The notes below the pieces were generated by a model. It was not told where the DNA came from. It worked only from the letters and a program-made list of their open reading frames with translations, and made no database searches. This document shows, piece by piece, positions 18,612 to 27,181 of a stretch of 64,000 bases of DNA. The position numbers and the translations under genes are program-made. This DNA comes from Acidobacteriota bacterium (lineage in GTDB: Bacteria; Acidobacteriota; Terriglobia; UBA7540). The stretch's first letter is position 1. Every line of letters begins with the position of its first letter. The stretch is from assembly GCA_004298155.1 (NCBI GenBank), contig SCRD01000023.1:52792-116791 (forward strand). Direction: 5' to 3'.

Positions 18612-19547
18612 AGCGGTGCCCGGACGGGCGCCATCAGCTATTCCCGGGCTATTTAATACTTAACATACTCTCCGGTATCGCACAACGAACCTGCGGCGAA
18701 TCCCGATGCAACACGGCGATAGGTCCCGCCAGCAGGTGCCTCTTACCCGGGCAGGCAATTAGCTTTGATTGGATTGTTCCTACCGGAATTCGGTAAAAGA
18801 AGAACTACTCGATATAGGAAAGGGACTAAAAGGACTTGGAAGCCCGAAAGGCGCTCTGGATCGCGCTTGCAGCGTCCGTTTTCTCTGCCATCCAGGGAAT
18901 CACGCACCCGGTCCTGAGCGTTCAGCAAGCACATGATTACGCTGTCCCTGGCCAGTTTGTCTTCGCAGAGCATGACTCTTAGTGTTGTCGGAGGCAAAAA
19001 ACTTATCGATCACCAGCCAGGTTACCAAGGCAACAGGGAAAAAGAGCGCAACAACAAAGGCCAGCAACTCATAGATCCATTGCATCCCGGGACTCAGCAT
19101 AAACATATGGCACTCGCTTTCTTATCCGGATACGGGGCCGGCGCTCCACTGGCCTCCTAAAGCCACTTCATACATCGCATCCATTTCATCACTATCTAGT
19201 GAACAGCACCATAGCACTCAGGTACTACGACCTGCGCATCCCTCATGCCCCACTCTTCCGCGTTGAGAACAACCAGATGCGCAATCTTGAATCGTCAGGT
19301 TAAGGTAGATCGATGACCTTGTCGGGACTGAAGAATTTGCCGATTTAGTACGCTGGACGCTCTGTTAGTGCTGTTGCTGGGGTTTGTTCCCGGCGTTTGC
19401 TGCCAGCCAGCATAGCCCCGAAGCCGCGATGGTCTAAAACCCAGTTAATTACGACTGAATAACCAGAGGTAGACCACCTTTAAGCCCGTAAGAAGAGCCG
19501 TAAATTGCAGGGAAAACTGCGGCAAATCCACGGAAACGCAGAGGTTC
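18612..19547. other. gene-poor interval
   Basis: About 935 bases without a convincing gene apart from the short candidate at 18900-19106. Near 18780 there is an imperfect inverted repeat (TACCG-GAATT-CGGTA). I looked for tRNA arms, transposase fragments and terminator hairpins and saw none. Possible pseudogene remains cannot be excluded. Confidence 0.5.
18900..19106 (-). CDS. possible small single-TM protein
   Basis: A 68-residue frame starting MFMLSPGMQWIYELL with one strongly hydrophobic helix (about 11-34) followed by a basic tail. The helix composition is protein-like, but there is no good ribosome site and no recognisable family. It sits alone in a gene-poor interval. Low confidence. 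Confidence 0.25.
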   Translation of the reverse strand: MFMLSPGMQWIYELLAFVVALFFPVALVTWLVIDKFFASDNTKSHALRRQTGQGQRNHVLAERSGPGA

Positions 19548-20153
19548 CTACCAGGCGCCCGGGCCAGGCAAAGTGCGGGTGTGCGTGAAGGTATACTCGC
19601 CGAGCAATTCTTCATGGCCCGCCTCATCGACATTGAGAAGGCGCATGATCGTTATGTTGGTCGGTGCGGCTTTTGCGAAACTTATCGACTCCTCCAAGGT
19701 CACACCGCCCGCAGAAGGATTGACGGGGATGTCCCGCATTCGGTGTCGCTCCGCGCCGCGCTCATCACAGATTGAGAGATCAACACGCTTTGCTCTTTTA
19801 AGGTCTGCAGCCAGCCGCCCGATCAGGATATCGTCTTCGGCACTAACGGTGCACTGGACGCCGCCCCCTCGCGGCGGGGCGTACTGGCGCACCCGAAAGC
19901 CTTGCTCTGCCACCCGCCTGAGGAATGCATCGTTCACCACCATCCGCAGGCTTCCCTCGCGCGCAAGGTTGCGAAGGCCCTCGGACATTGAAATCACTTC
20001 GCGCAGCCGGTCGCCGCACTTGTCGCATGTAAACAGGTGTTCCTCGATAGACGCTTCTTCGGCCTCGGGCAATATACGCAGCCAGTAGTCAGCCAGTTCG
20101 GTTGCCTCAACCGGAGTCGCGCAGATTGCCCGAAGGCCGCTGTTATTAGTCAT
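19548..20153 (-). CDS. soluble zinc-containing anti-sigma factor
   Basis: 201 residues from ATG at 20153, which overlaps the sigma factor stop (ATGA, 20150-20153), so the two proteins are made in coupled fashion. The N-terminal half has EEHLFTCDKCGDRLREV, the H-x3-C-x2-C of zinc-binding anti-sigma (ZAS) domains that sequester ECF sigma factors. No transmembrane helix is visible, unlike most membrane-tethered anti-sigmas, so it probably senses a cytoplasmic signal through its roughly 120-residue C-terminal domain, which I do not recognise. Confidence 0.82.
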   Translation of the reverse strand: MTNNSGLRAICATPVEATELADYWLRILPEAEEASIEEHLFTCDKCGDRLREVISMSEGLRNLAREGSLRMVVNDAFLRRVAEQGFRVRQYAPPRGGGVQCTVSAEDDILIGRLAADLKRAKRVDLSICDERGAERHRMRDIPVNPSAGGVTLEESISFAKAAPTNITIMRLLNVDEAGHEELLGEYTFTHTRTLPGPGAW

Positions 20154-20695
20154 ACAGCCACGCCCATGCATTCGCGCAGTTGGCGGATCGCCCGATGGCG
20201 AATCACGCGTACGTTTGCTTCCGAAACGCCCAGGCAGCTGGCCACATCCGCACCTGTCTCTTCATCGTAAAAACTCATGATTACCACTGTGCGCTCGCGT
20301 TCATTGAGGTTTTGAACGCAGCGCATGAGATGGTCATGGTCAAGATGTGGCAGTTCAGGCTGGACGGCTATCGGCAGTTCCGCCCCGTACTGTTCCAGCA
20401 GACGCCCTTTTCTCTCCGCCCCTCGCCACAAGTCCAGGACCGTCATCCGGCAAATGCCCAGCACGAAGGAAGCAAGCTTCTCGGGCTCTCGAAGACGGCC
20501 GGCTCGCAAGGCCTCAAGCGTGGTGATCAGCACCTGCTGCGTCAGATCATCGCTGGCATGTTTATCCCGCAAGTGGCGCAAACCATAGAGCCGGATTCGA
20601 GGAGCCATCCTGCGGACCAGCTCGGCCTCGGCTTCGCGGCCCTCTCCGGAGCCGATTTGCCTTACCAGATCAGCATCATTCAATTCGATTACCAT
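20150..20695 (-). CDS. ECF RNA polymerase sigma factor
   Basis: 181 residues from ATG at 20695 (an earlier start adds nine). Region 2 includes DDLTQQVLITTLEALRAGR and LGICRMTVLDLWRG; region 4 is LNERERTVVIMSFYDEETGADVASCLGVSEANVRVIRHRAIRQL with its helix-turn-helix. It directs RNA polymerase to stress promoters and would be held by the coupled anti-sigma factor downstream. The intergenic region upstream has TGTAAC-type elements facing both ways (20711-20737), compatible with autoregulation. Its stop overlaps the anti-sigma start. Confidence 0.92.
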   Translation of the reverse strand: MVIELNDADLVRQIGSGEGREAEAELVRRMAPRIRLYGLRHLRDKHASDDLTQQVLITTLEALRAGRLREPEKLASFVLGICRMTVLDLWRGAERKGRLLEQYGAELPIAVQPELPHLDHDHLMRCVQNLNERERTVVIMSFYDEETGADVASCLGVSEANVRVIRHRAIRQLRECMGVAV

Positions 20696-20710
20696 CAACA
20701 CATCTCTTAC

Positions 20711-20746
20711 GTGTAACAACACGGCTACTCGTTACACATCCGAGTA
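20711..20746. promoter_or_regulatory. overlapping inverted repeats in the sigma factor / MBL-protein divergent promoter region
   Basis: Two perfect inverted repeats interlock here: GTGTAAC (20711-20717) with GTTACAC (20731-20737), and TACTCG (20726-20731) with CGAGTA (20741-20746). TGTAAC is a common ECF -35 form; on each strand a copy lies a promoter-length away from the opposite copy, so the first pair may be two face-to-face ECF promoters. The second pair looks like an operator. Function is inferred. Confidence 0.45.
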
Positions 20747-20804
20747 TCATAGGGACCTATTGTACAAGACTGCAAGTCCGCCACGAACCAAGAAGGAGGG
20801 AATC

Positions 20805-21557
20805 ATGGCCAAGATATCCGAAATCACTCCGAACGTCTATCGAATCTCCATCTACGCCCAATGGGCTGATCTGCAATTCAATCACTTTCTTGTGAAGGAT
20901 GACGAACCGATGCTGTTCCACACAGGTTTGCGCGGTATGCACACGGAGATCAGCGAAGCGGTCTCCAAACTCATCAACCTATCGGACCTGCGGCATATCG
21001 GCTTCAGCCACTTCGAATCTGACGAGTGCGGGTCCCTGAATGAGTGGCTCGCGGTCGCACCCAAGGCCGACGTGATCTGCAGCCAGGTGGGCGCGCTCGT
21101 CAGCGTCAATGACTTCATCGGCCGCGAGGCGCGGGCGCTGGCCGACGGCGAAAGTTTTAGCACAGGAACATTTCGTTTTCGCTACTGCCAGACGCCCCAT
21201 TTACCGCACGGCTGGGATGCCGGCGTACTTTTCGAAGAGACCGAGAAGATGCTGCTGTGTTCAGACCTCTTCCATCAGACCGGCGACGTGGAGCCGATCA
21301 CATCCAATGATGTCGTCGGTCGCTCGTATGAAGCGATGAAGGGCTACCAGGCAGGCGTCCTGGCGGATTACGTTCCGTACACTCCGCTCACCGGACAGAA
21401 CCTCAGAAAGCTTGCTGCCCTCGAACCCAAAACACTCGCCATCATGCACGGATCAAGCTTTACAGGCGACTGTGTCCGCGCGCTCGATGATCTGCACGAG
21501 GCGTACCGCGAAGTCTTCGGCAGGGAAAAGCAGGCGATGCAAGCCGGTAGCGTTTAG
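20805..21557 (+). CDS. MBL-fold protein of the ODP (flavodiiron-like oxygen-binding) type
   Basis: 250 residues from ATG at 20805, seven bases after AAGGAGGG. The fold is metallo-beta-lactamase with the di-iron variant of the metal motif: GFSHFESDECGSLNEWL corresponds to HxExD(x)G of flavodiiron proteins, later CQTPHLPHGWDAGVLFEE and LLCSDLFHQ supply the remaining ligands and AIMHGSSF closes the domain. It lacks the flavodoxin domain. Such stand-alone ODP proteins are often linked to oxygen or nitric oxide sensing. It is transcribed divergently from the ECF sigma factor and may belong to its regulon. Confidence 0.8.
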   Translation: MAKISEITPNVYRISIYAQWADLQFNHFLVKDDEPMLFHTGLRGMHTEISEAVSKLINLSDLRHIGFSHFESDECGSLNEWLAVAPKADVICSQVGALVSVNDFIGREARALADGESFSTGTFRFRYCQTPHLPHGWDAGVLFEETEKMLLCSDLFHQTGDVEPITSNDVVGRSYEAMKGYQAGVLADYVPYTPLTGQNLRKLAALEPKTLAIMHGSSFTGDCVRALDDLHEAYREVFGREKQAMQAGSV

Positions 21558-21664
21558 CACGGTTATACAATACGCTTTCTGGCATCAAACAGGGACGAGT
21601 CCACAGAGTGAATCCGCCCAGGAACAACAAGAGCGCAAAATATCTCAAACGAGAGGAGCATTCG

Positions 21665-22165
21665 ATGAGTTCCAACGAAGTCAAGAGTGTCGCCGAGTTT
21701 CTCATCGCAGATTTTGAAAACGAAATGCAAACTACCTTGCGTGTAATTGAAGCGGTGCCAGCCCGTCATCTGGATTATCAGCCAGACCCGAAGGCCAAAA
21801 GCGGTCTGGGGCTGGTCCGGCACATCACACTTGAGGATGAGTGGATGCTGACTTCCATCGCGGACGGCCGGTTCTCCGTCCCGCCTGACGATTCCGACGC
21901 CTGCGGCATCATGACTCCGGCCGACGCCGTCCATCGTTATAGGGAAAGGATCCCGGCCGCGCTCGACCGCGTTCGCGCCCTGCCGCCGGAGAAGCTGACC
22001 GCCAACATTGACTTGCTCGGCCTGGTCCAGATGCCCGCCATCAACCTGCTGGCGATGGCGGTCAAACATTCGGTGCATCATCGCGGCCAGCTCAGCACCT
22101 ACCTTCGCCCGATGGGAAGCAAAGTGCCAGGAATCTACGGCCCGTCGGCTGACACTCCTCATTAA
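21665..22165 (+). CDS. DinB-family (DUF664-like) protein
   Basis: 166 residues from the ATG at 21665 behind GAGAGGAGC. DinB four-helix-bundle features are visible: RHLDYQPDPKAKSGLGLVRHITLEDEW with the first metal His, and HSVHHRGQLSTYLRPMGSKVP with the paired His ligands. Bacterial members use bacillithiol, mycothiol or glutathione-type thiols or are of unknown function. It follows the MBL-fold gene by 107 bases on the same strand and may be co-transcribed. Confidence 0.85.
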   Translation: MSSNEVKSVAEFLIADFENEMQTTLRVIEAVPARHLDYQPDPKAKSGLGLVRHITLEDEWMLTSIADGRFSVPPDDSDACGIMTPADAVHRYRERIPAALDRVRALPPEKLTANIDLLGLVQMPAINLLAMAVKHSVHHRGQLSTYLRPMGSKVPGIYGPSADTPH

Positions 22166-22188
22166 ATTGCAAATGGAGGCGGCGCTCC

Positions 22189-24045
22189 TTACTTTGCGGA
22201 TATTTCCTGCATTGCGGGCTGGCGGCGTGAGAACATTTCTTGAATCAATTCACTATAGCGAGCTTCAACCACCGGACGTTTGACCTTGAGCGTAGCTGAA
22301 AGCTCGCCCGCGGCGATCGTGAGTTCCTTCGGGAGCAGTGCAATCTGGCGGATGCGTTCGTGGGGGGGAAGGTGCTTGCAGGCTTCATCCACCTGCCCTT
22401 GCAGGAAGGCATGTATCTTTTCGTTCTTCACCAGCTCTTCGCGCGCCGCAAAGTCGATTCCCTGCTCCTGTGCATAGGATTCGAGCGCAATGAAGTTGGG
22501 GACGATCAGCGATCCGACAAACTTTCTTGAATCGCCCAGCACCACAAGCTGAGCGACATAACGGTGGCCCTGGAAAAGGTTTTCCAGCTTTTCCGGTGAA
22601 ACATATTTTCCGCCAGAGGTTTTGAAGAGGTTCTTTTTGCGGCCTGTGATGGAGAGAAATCCTTCCGAATCCAGCGAGCCCAGGTCCCCTGTGTGAAACC
22701 AGCCATCGGCGAATGCTTCGCCGTTCCGCTCATCCTGGTGATAGTATCCCGGGGTTACGCTGGGTCCGCGCACCAGAATTTCGCGCCCGGTATGCCCCTC
22801 GGCGTCCTCGGTCTCGCCTCCCAGTTTGACTTCCACGCCCGGAATCACCTGGCCCACTGTGCCCAGTTTCACAGCGCGGGGATGGTTGACCGCGATCACA
22901 GGAGAGGTTTCTGTCAACCCGTAACCTTCATAGATCGGGATTCCCATGGAGAAGAAAAACTCCGCGAGATCCTGGCTGAGCGGCGCGGCCCCTGAAATCA
23001 ACAGCCGCAGCCGTCCACCCATCTGCGAGCGGATCTTGGCATAGACGGCTTTATCAGCGAGCGCATGCTTCAAGCTCAGGCCCAGCGGAGCGGGGCGCCC
23101 CGCGAGTTTGTACGGAAACCACTCGCGTCCCGTGCGCAGGGCCCATCCAAATAGCTTCTGCTTGGACGAAGGAAGTTGGCGAACCTCGTCCAACACTTTT
23201 TCGCGGATTTTCTCCACCAGCCGTGGAACAACGGCCATCAGAGTAGGCCGCACTTCGCGCAGGTTCTGCGGCAGAGAATCGATGTTTTCTGCGTAGGCAA
23301 TCGAAACGCCCTGCGCCATGTAGTAAAAGTCGATCATCCGCTCGAAAATGTGAGCGAGCGGGAGGAAAGCCATGCTGACGTCGCCCGGGTGGAAATCAAA
23401 TAAGCGGCCGCAAGCCTGAATGTTTGAGGCGATATTGGCGTGCGTCAGCACAACGCCCTTGAACACTCCTGTAGTCCCGGAAGTATATACGATGGTTGCT
23501 ATGTCCCCTGGCTGCGTACGAAGCGCCTGCTCTTCGAGAGATTTAACCGCCTCCGCCCCGGCCGCGCTCTCCCCGCCGGCCAGTTCCTTCCAGCTGAGGA
23601 CGTCGGGGAATTCTCCCGGTTCGCAATCCATTGCCACCACAAACTTCAACCCCGGCACAACAGCTCGCACAGCCAGGACTTTTTTGAGTTGGTCGCGGGT
23701 GGAAACTACAATCCCTTTCGAGCCGGAATCGCAAAGGATAAACTCCACGTCACCTTCCAGCAGCGTGGAATAGAAAGGAACGGTGACGGCTCCGATCCCC
23801 AGAATGGCATAATCGGTGAGGGCCCATTCCAGGCGATTTTCAGACAGTAGCGCGACGCGGTCACCTGCGCCGATGCCCATCTTAGCGAATGCCCGGGCCA
23901 GCGCCGCAACCTTCAGAAGCACGTCACGCGAAGCGACACCTCGGTAGGCGCCTTTCATCTTGGTCAGGAAGGCGTCAGGCTTCTGATGGTCCCCCATCGC
24001 CTGGAGAAACAGCTCATTGATCGTTTTAAATTGCTTTGCTTCCAT
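22189..24045 (-). CDS. long-chain acyl-CoA synthetase (AMP-binding, FadD15-like)
   Basis: Activates fatty acids to acyl-CoA via acyl-adenylate. The 618 residues carry the AMP-binding P-loop YTSGTTGVFKGVVLTH (about 186-201), YEGYGLTETSP, WFHTGDLGSLDSEGFLSITGRKKNLFKTSGGKYVSPEKLE in adjoining pieces (A8 and A10 regions), and a C-terminal Lys (LKVKR) in place for catalysis. The length and the N-terminal MGDHQKPDAFL are typical of bacterial FAA1/FadD15-type enzymes. It is convergent with the DinB gene, 23 bases apart. Confidence 0.93.
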   Translation of the reverse strand: MEAKQFKTINELFLQAMGDHQKPDAFLTKMKGAYRGVASRDVLLKVAALARAFAKMGIGAGDRVALLSENRLEWALTDYAILGIGAVTVPFYSTLLEGDVEFILCDSGSKGIVVSTRDQLKKVLAVRAVVPGLKFVVAMDCEPGEFPDVLSWKELAGGESAAGAEAVKSLEEQALRTQPGDIATIVYTSGTTGVFKGVVLTHANIASNIQACGRLFDFHPGDVSMAFLPLAHIFERMIDFYYMAQGVSIAYAENIDSLPQNLREVRPTLMAVVPRLVEKIREKVLDEVRQLPSSKQKLFGWALRTGREWFPYKLAGRPAPLGLSLKHALADKAVYAKIRSQMGGRLRLLISGAAPLSQDLAEFFFSMGIPIYEGYGLTETSPVIAVNHPRAVKLGTVGQVIPGVEVKLGGETEDAEGHTGREILVRGPSVTPGYYHQDERNGEAFADGWFHTGDLGSLDSEGFLSITGRKKNLFKTSGGKYVSPEKLENLFQGHRYVAQLVVLGDSRKFVGSLIVPNFIALESYAQEQGIDFAAREELVKNEKIHAFLQGQVDEACKHLPPHERIRQIALLPKELTIAAGELSATLKVKRPVVEARYSELIQEMFSRRQPAMQEISAK

Positions 24046-24196
24046 GTGCGCTCACACCCCTGATTTACGACGGCTGGCGGGCCGAAGAGAATTCTAACAC
24101 AGACCTGAAGACCGCCACGGCCTCGTTGGGCCAATCTGCTGGCATGTTTCCTCTCCGCCGTGTTATCAACTAAGATTCAGATGAAGAGCCGTCGCA

Positions 24197-25858
24197 ATGG
24201 CACAACTGGAACCTGGCATTGGAAATGAGAACGGCCCGCTGGGCAAGAGCAGGCATGTGGTCCGGTCGCCGCGTGGGGCCGGGCTTATCTGCCGGGGCTG
24301 GGGTCAGGAAGCCGCTTTGCGCATGATGATGAATTCGCTCGACCCTGAGGTCGCCGAACAGCCCCGTGACTTGATTGCATGCGGAGCCACCGGGAAAGTT
24401 CTGCGCAACTGGGAGAGCTATCAGGCAACTGTGGAAGCCCTCAAGGCCCTCAGGAACGATGAGACGCTCCTGATTGAAGCCGGGGGCCCGGCAGGTGTTT
24501 TTGAAACACAGGAAAGCGCCGCGCGAGTCATCATTACAAACACAATCTCGGAAGGTCGTTGGCCCACGCCGGAAAAGCTCGATCAGCTCGAACAACAGGG
24601 AATTCCTACACCCGGAGGCCCAGATCCGGGAAGCTGGACGTACGTAGGGACACAGCAAACGCTGCCAGTCGCCTTTGAAGTTTTTTGCGTCATCGGACGG
24701 AATCACTTCGGCAACGACCTTGCAGGCAAGCTGATTGTTTCAGGCGGAATGGGCGCAGCGGGTGGAGCATTGCCGCTCGCTGCCGGAATGGCCGGAGCGG
24801 CATTCCTTGGCATCGACGTGGATGGCGAACGCATCCGCCGCCGCATCCGCGCCGGCTATTGCGATTACTGCGTCAATACACTGGATGAAGCTCTGCGCAT
24901 TCTCAAGAATGCTGTGCGGCAGAAACACGCCATATCCGTGGGGCTGGTGGGAAACTGCGCCGAAGTCATTCCGGAACTCGCCAGCAGGGGCGTGCTTCCG
25001 GACATTCTGACCGACCAGACCGCCGCCCACGACCTCTTGAACGGATACATCCCTTCCGGCCTCGGTGCTGAGGATGCGCACGCACTGCGGCGAGAAGATC
25101 CCGAGGATTATCGGTCTCGTTCCCGGGACTCACTATCCCGGCATTTTGAAGGAATGCTGACGCTCCAGAAATTGGGTTCCATCGTTTTCGAATTCGGAAA
25201 CAACCTTTGCGCCGCAGCCGAGCGCTGTGGGGTGACGGGCGCTGTGTCTGCTTTCCCTGAGGCAGTTGAGACTTATCTTCAGCATCTGCTGTCAGCAGGG
25301 CTAGTCCCGGTTCGATGGGTGGCGCTGTCGGGTGAACCGGGAGACATGCGCCGGTTCGAGGACATGGCGCTCGAGCTTTTTCCGGACGAACCCTCGCTGT
25401 CGCGATGGATTCGGCTGGCTGGAAAACACTTCCGGTTCCAGGGCCTGCCAGCGCGGGTCTGTTGGATGGACGAAGAAACGCGCATCCAGATGGCCGAGCG
25501 CCTGAACAGATCTGTTGCCGATGGACTAGTCAAGGCACCGTTCGTCGTCGCTTTTGAACACGTGGAAAGTAACCTTCAACCCGCTCCCTGGCCACAGCGG
25601 GATGAAGCGGAAGGCAAGCGGGATTCCGCCGGCGATTGGCCGATCATGGAGGCGCCTTTAGGTGCGGCTTCAGGGACAAGCTGGGCATCGCTTAAATGTG
25701 GATCGAGCTACAGTCAGGCAACTATGGCGCTGGTTGCCGACGGGACGCCATATGCTGCAAATTCCCTGCAGCGAGTTTTGAGAAGTAACTACGCGCTCGA
25801 TTTCATCCGTCTGGCCACACCGCGCTACAAGGACGGTTTCAGCTCTTCCTGGCAGTGA
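24197..25858 (+). CDS. hutU: urocanate hydratase (urocanase), divergent
   Basis: Second step of histidine degradation: urocanate plus water to imidazolonepropionate, with tightly bound NAD+. 553 residues is the normal length. MMNSLDPEVAEQPRDLIACGA, GRNHFGNDLAGKLIVSGGMGAAGGA, SVGLVGNCAEVIPEL, DILTDQTAAHDLLNGYIP and GLPARVCWMDEETR (with the catalytic Cys) are clear family landmarks. Odd: where family members have SLHHGGGVGMG near the C-terminus this protein has SLKCGSSYSQATMALVADG (about residues 498-516), so the glycine-rich loop is missing. FtcD follows on the same strand, supporting a histidine-degradation role; hutH and hutI are not in the window. Confidence 0.85.
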   Translation: MAQLEPGIGNENGPLGKSRHVVRSPRGAGLICRGWGQEAALRMMMNSLDPEVAEQPRDLIACGATGKVLRNWESYQATVEALKALRNDETLLIEAGGPAGVFETQESAARVIITNTISEGRWPTPEKLDQLEQQGIPTPGGPDPGSWTYVGTQQTLPVAFEVFCVIGRNHFGNDLAGKLIVSGGMGAAGGALPLAAGMAGAAFLGIDVDGERIRRRIRAGYCDYCVNTLDEALRILKNAVRQKHAISVGLVGNCAEVIPELASRGVLPDILTDQTAAHDLLNGYIPSGLGAEDAHALRREDPEDYRSRSRDSLSRHFEGMLTLQKLGSIVFEFGNNLCAAAERCGVTGAVSAFPEAVETYLQHLLSAGLVPVRWVALSGEPGDMRRFEDMALELFPDEPSLSRWIRLAGKHFRFQGLPARVCWMDEETRIQMAERLNRSVADGLVKAPFVVAFEHVESNLQPAPWPQRDEAEGKRDSAGDWPIMEAPLGAASGTSWASLKCGSSYSQATMALVADGTPYAANSLQRVLRSNYALDFIRLATPRYKDGFSSSWQ

Positions 25859-26003
25859 CCGCAAAGAACACAGCGGGCAACTGCTCAATCTTGCGGCCTT
25901 TGCATTTGGGGCAAGACGGCAGGAGTTTTTCGTATTCGGCAATGCTGAGAACCAGGGTGAACTTGTTGAGGCACTCTTTGCACACAAACTCGTAGGCTGG
26001 CAT
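25839..26003 (-). CDS. FmdB-like zinc-ribbon small protein
   Basis: A 54-residue protein starting MPAYEFVCKECLNKFTLVLS behind GGAGGTGAGAGCTA, with a second pair SCPKCKGRK and the ending VTARKS. The MPxYEFxCxxC start and CPxC spacing are those of the FmdB/CxxC_CXXC_SSSS regulatory-protein family. Its last 20 bases overlap the end of the convergent urocanase gene. Strong ribosome site and conserved cysteines make it real despite its size. Function of the family is not established. Confidence 0.85.
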   Translation of the reverse strand: MPAYEFVCKECLNKFTLVLSIAEYEKLLPSCPKCKGRKIEQLPAVFFAVTARKS

Positions 26004-26160
26004 TAGCTCTCACCTCCGGCTGTTCTTATAAATAATTATAGCAAGGCAATGTGCTGCATCCTATGACTTCCATCCGGCTGATAGGCAGTATGCGGCAGTC
26101 CTTTTAAAATGTGCCATTTGGCCTATGCAGCCCCTTCAGGTTGTGTGCTAGATTCTGGGT

Positions 26161-27078
26161 GTGCAAACCATTGTGGAGTGCGTTCCCAATTTCAGCGAAG
26201 GAGAGGACAGAAATAAGATCAAGTCCATCCTCCAAGCCCTGGTTGCCAGTCCGGACGTACATCTGCTGGATACCCAGATGGATGCCGACCATAATCGCAC
26301 TGTGGTGACATTTGTTGGGAGCCGTGAAAGCGTAGGCGAAGCAGCGTTGCGGAGTATCGGACGCGCTGCCGAACTCATCGACCTCAACGAGCACCACGGC
26401 GTGCACCCCCGCATGGGTGCTACGGACGTTGTGCCCTTCGTACCCATCAAGGGTGTGGATCTCCATGATTGCATCGAGATCGCGCGATGGGTTGCTCAGG
26501 AGACCTGGCGGCGCTTTCGTATTCCGGCCTATCTTTATGAAGCAGCAGCCCGCGACCTCCGCAGGAAAAACCTTGAATACATAAGGCGTGGACAATTCGA
26601 ACAGTTGCGCGAAGAGGTCCGTGAGAACCCCGATCGCAGACCTGACTTTGGTGAGGCTGATCTTCACCCGACAGCCGGGGCCACCGCGGTTGGCGCGAGG
26701 AATTTTCTGATTGCGTACAACATCAACCTGAAGACCGCCGACCTTAACCTGGCCAAATTTATTGCCCGAAAGATTCGCACTTCAGATGGAGGCCTCGCGG
26801 CCGTAAAGGCGATTGGCGTGGAAGCAAAAACACTCGGTGTAGTCCAGGTCTCCATTAACTTAACGGATTTTCTGGTCACCTCCATAGGTACGGTCTTTGA
26901 CGCTGTCGCGGCCGAAGCAAAGCGCACAGACGTCGCCATTGAAAGCAGTGAGATCGTCGGACTTGTACCCCGCCAGGCGATTGAGACCACAGACATCCCG
27001 CGTCTCAAACTCCAGAATTTCAGCCCTCAGTTGATCCTTGAAAATAGACTTGCGGAGGTGCGGGGGAACGTCCTATAG
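26161..27078 (+). CDS. ftcD: glutamate formimidoyltransferase (FTCD N- and C-domains)
   Basis: Transfers the formimino group of formiminoglutamate to tetrahydrofolate, the last step of the formimino route of histidine degradation. The 305 residues begin with a GTG (MQTIVECVPNFSEGED) and hold both formiminotransferase subdomains: about 1-178 (HHGVHPRMGATDVVPFVP, ETWRRFRIPAYLYE) and about 179-295 (ARNFLIAYNINLKTADLNLAKFIARKIR, GVQVSINLTDF-type strand). It has no cyclodeaminase domain, as usual in bacteria. It lies about 300 bases downstream of hutU on the same strand. Confidence 0.93.
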   Translation: MQTIVECVPNFSEGEDRNKIKSILQALVASPDVHLLDTQMDADHNRTVVTFVGSRESVGEAALRSIGRAAELIDLNEHHGVHPRMGATDVVPFVPIKGVDLHDCIEIARWVAQETWRRFRIPAYLYEAAARDLRRKNLEYIRRGQFEQLREEVRENPDRRPDFGEADLHPTAGATAVGARNFLIAYNINLKTADLNLAKFIARKIRTSDGGLAAVKAIGVEAKTLGVVQVSINLTDFLVTSIGTVFDAVAAEAKRTDVAIESSEIVGLVPRQAIETTDIPRLKLQNFSPQLILENRLAEVRGNVL

Positions 27079-27181
27079 TCCAGTTCTTTCCTGCAGGGCT
27101 GGGAGCACACCCTTCACACCGGCCGAAACAGAAGATGATCTGCCAGGCTAAAGACATTGCTTAGAAGCCGCACCGCTTCCA

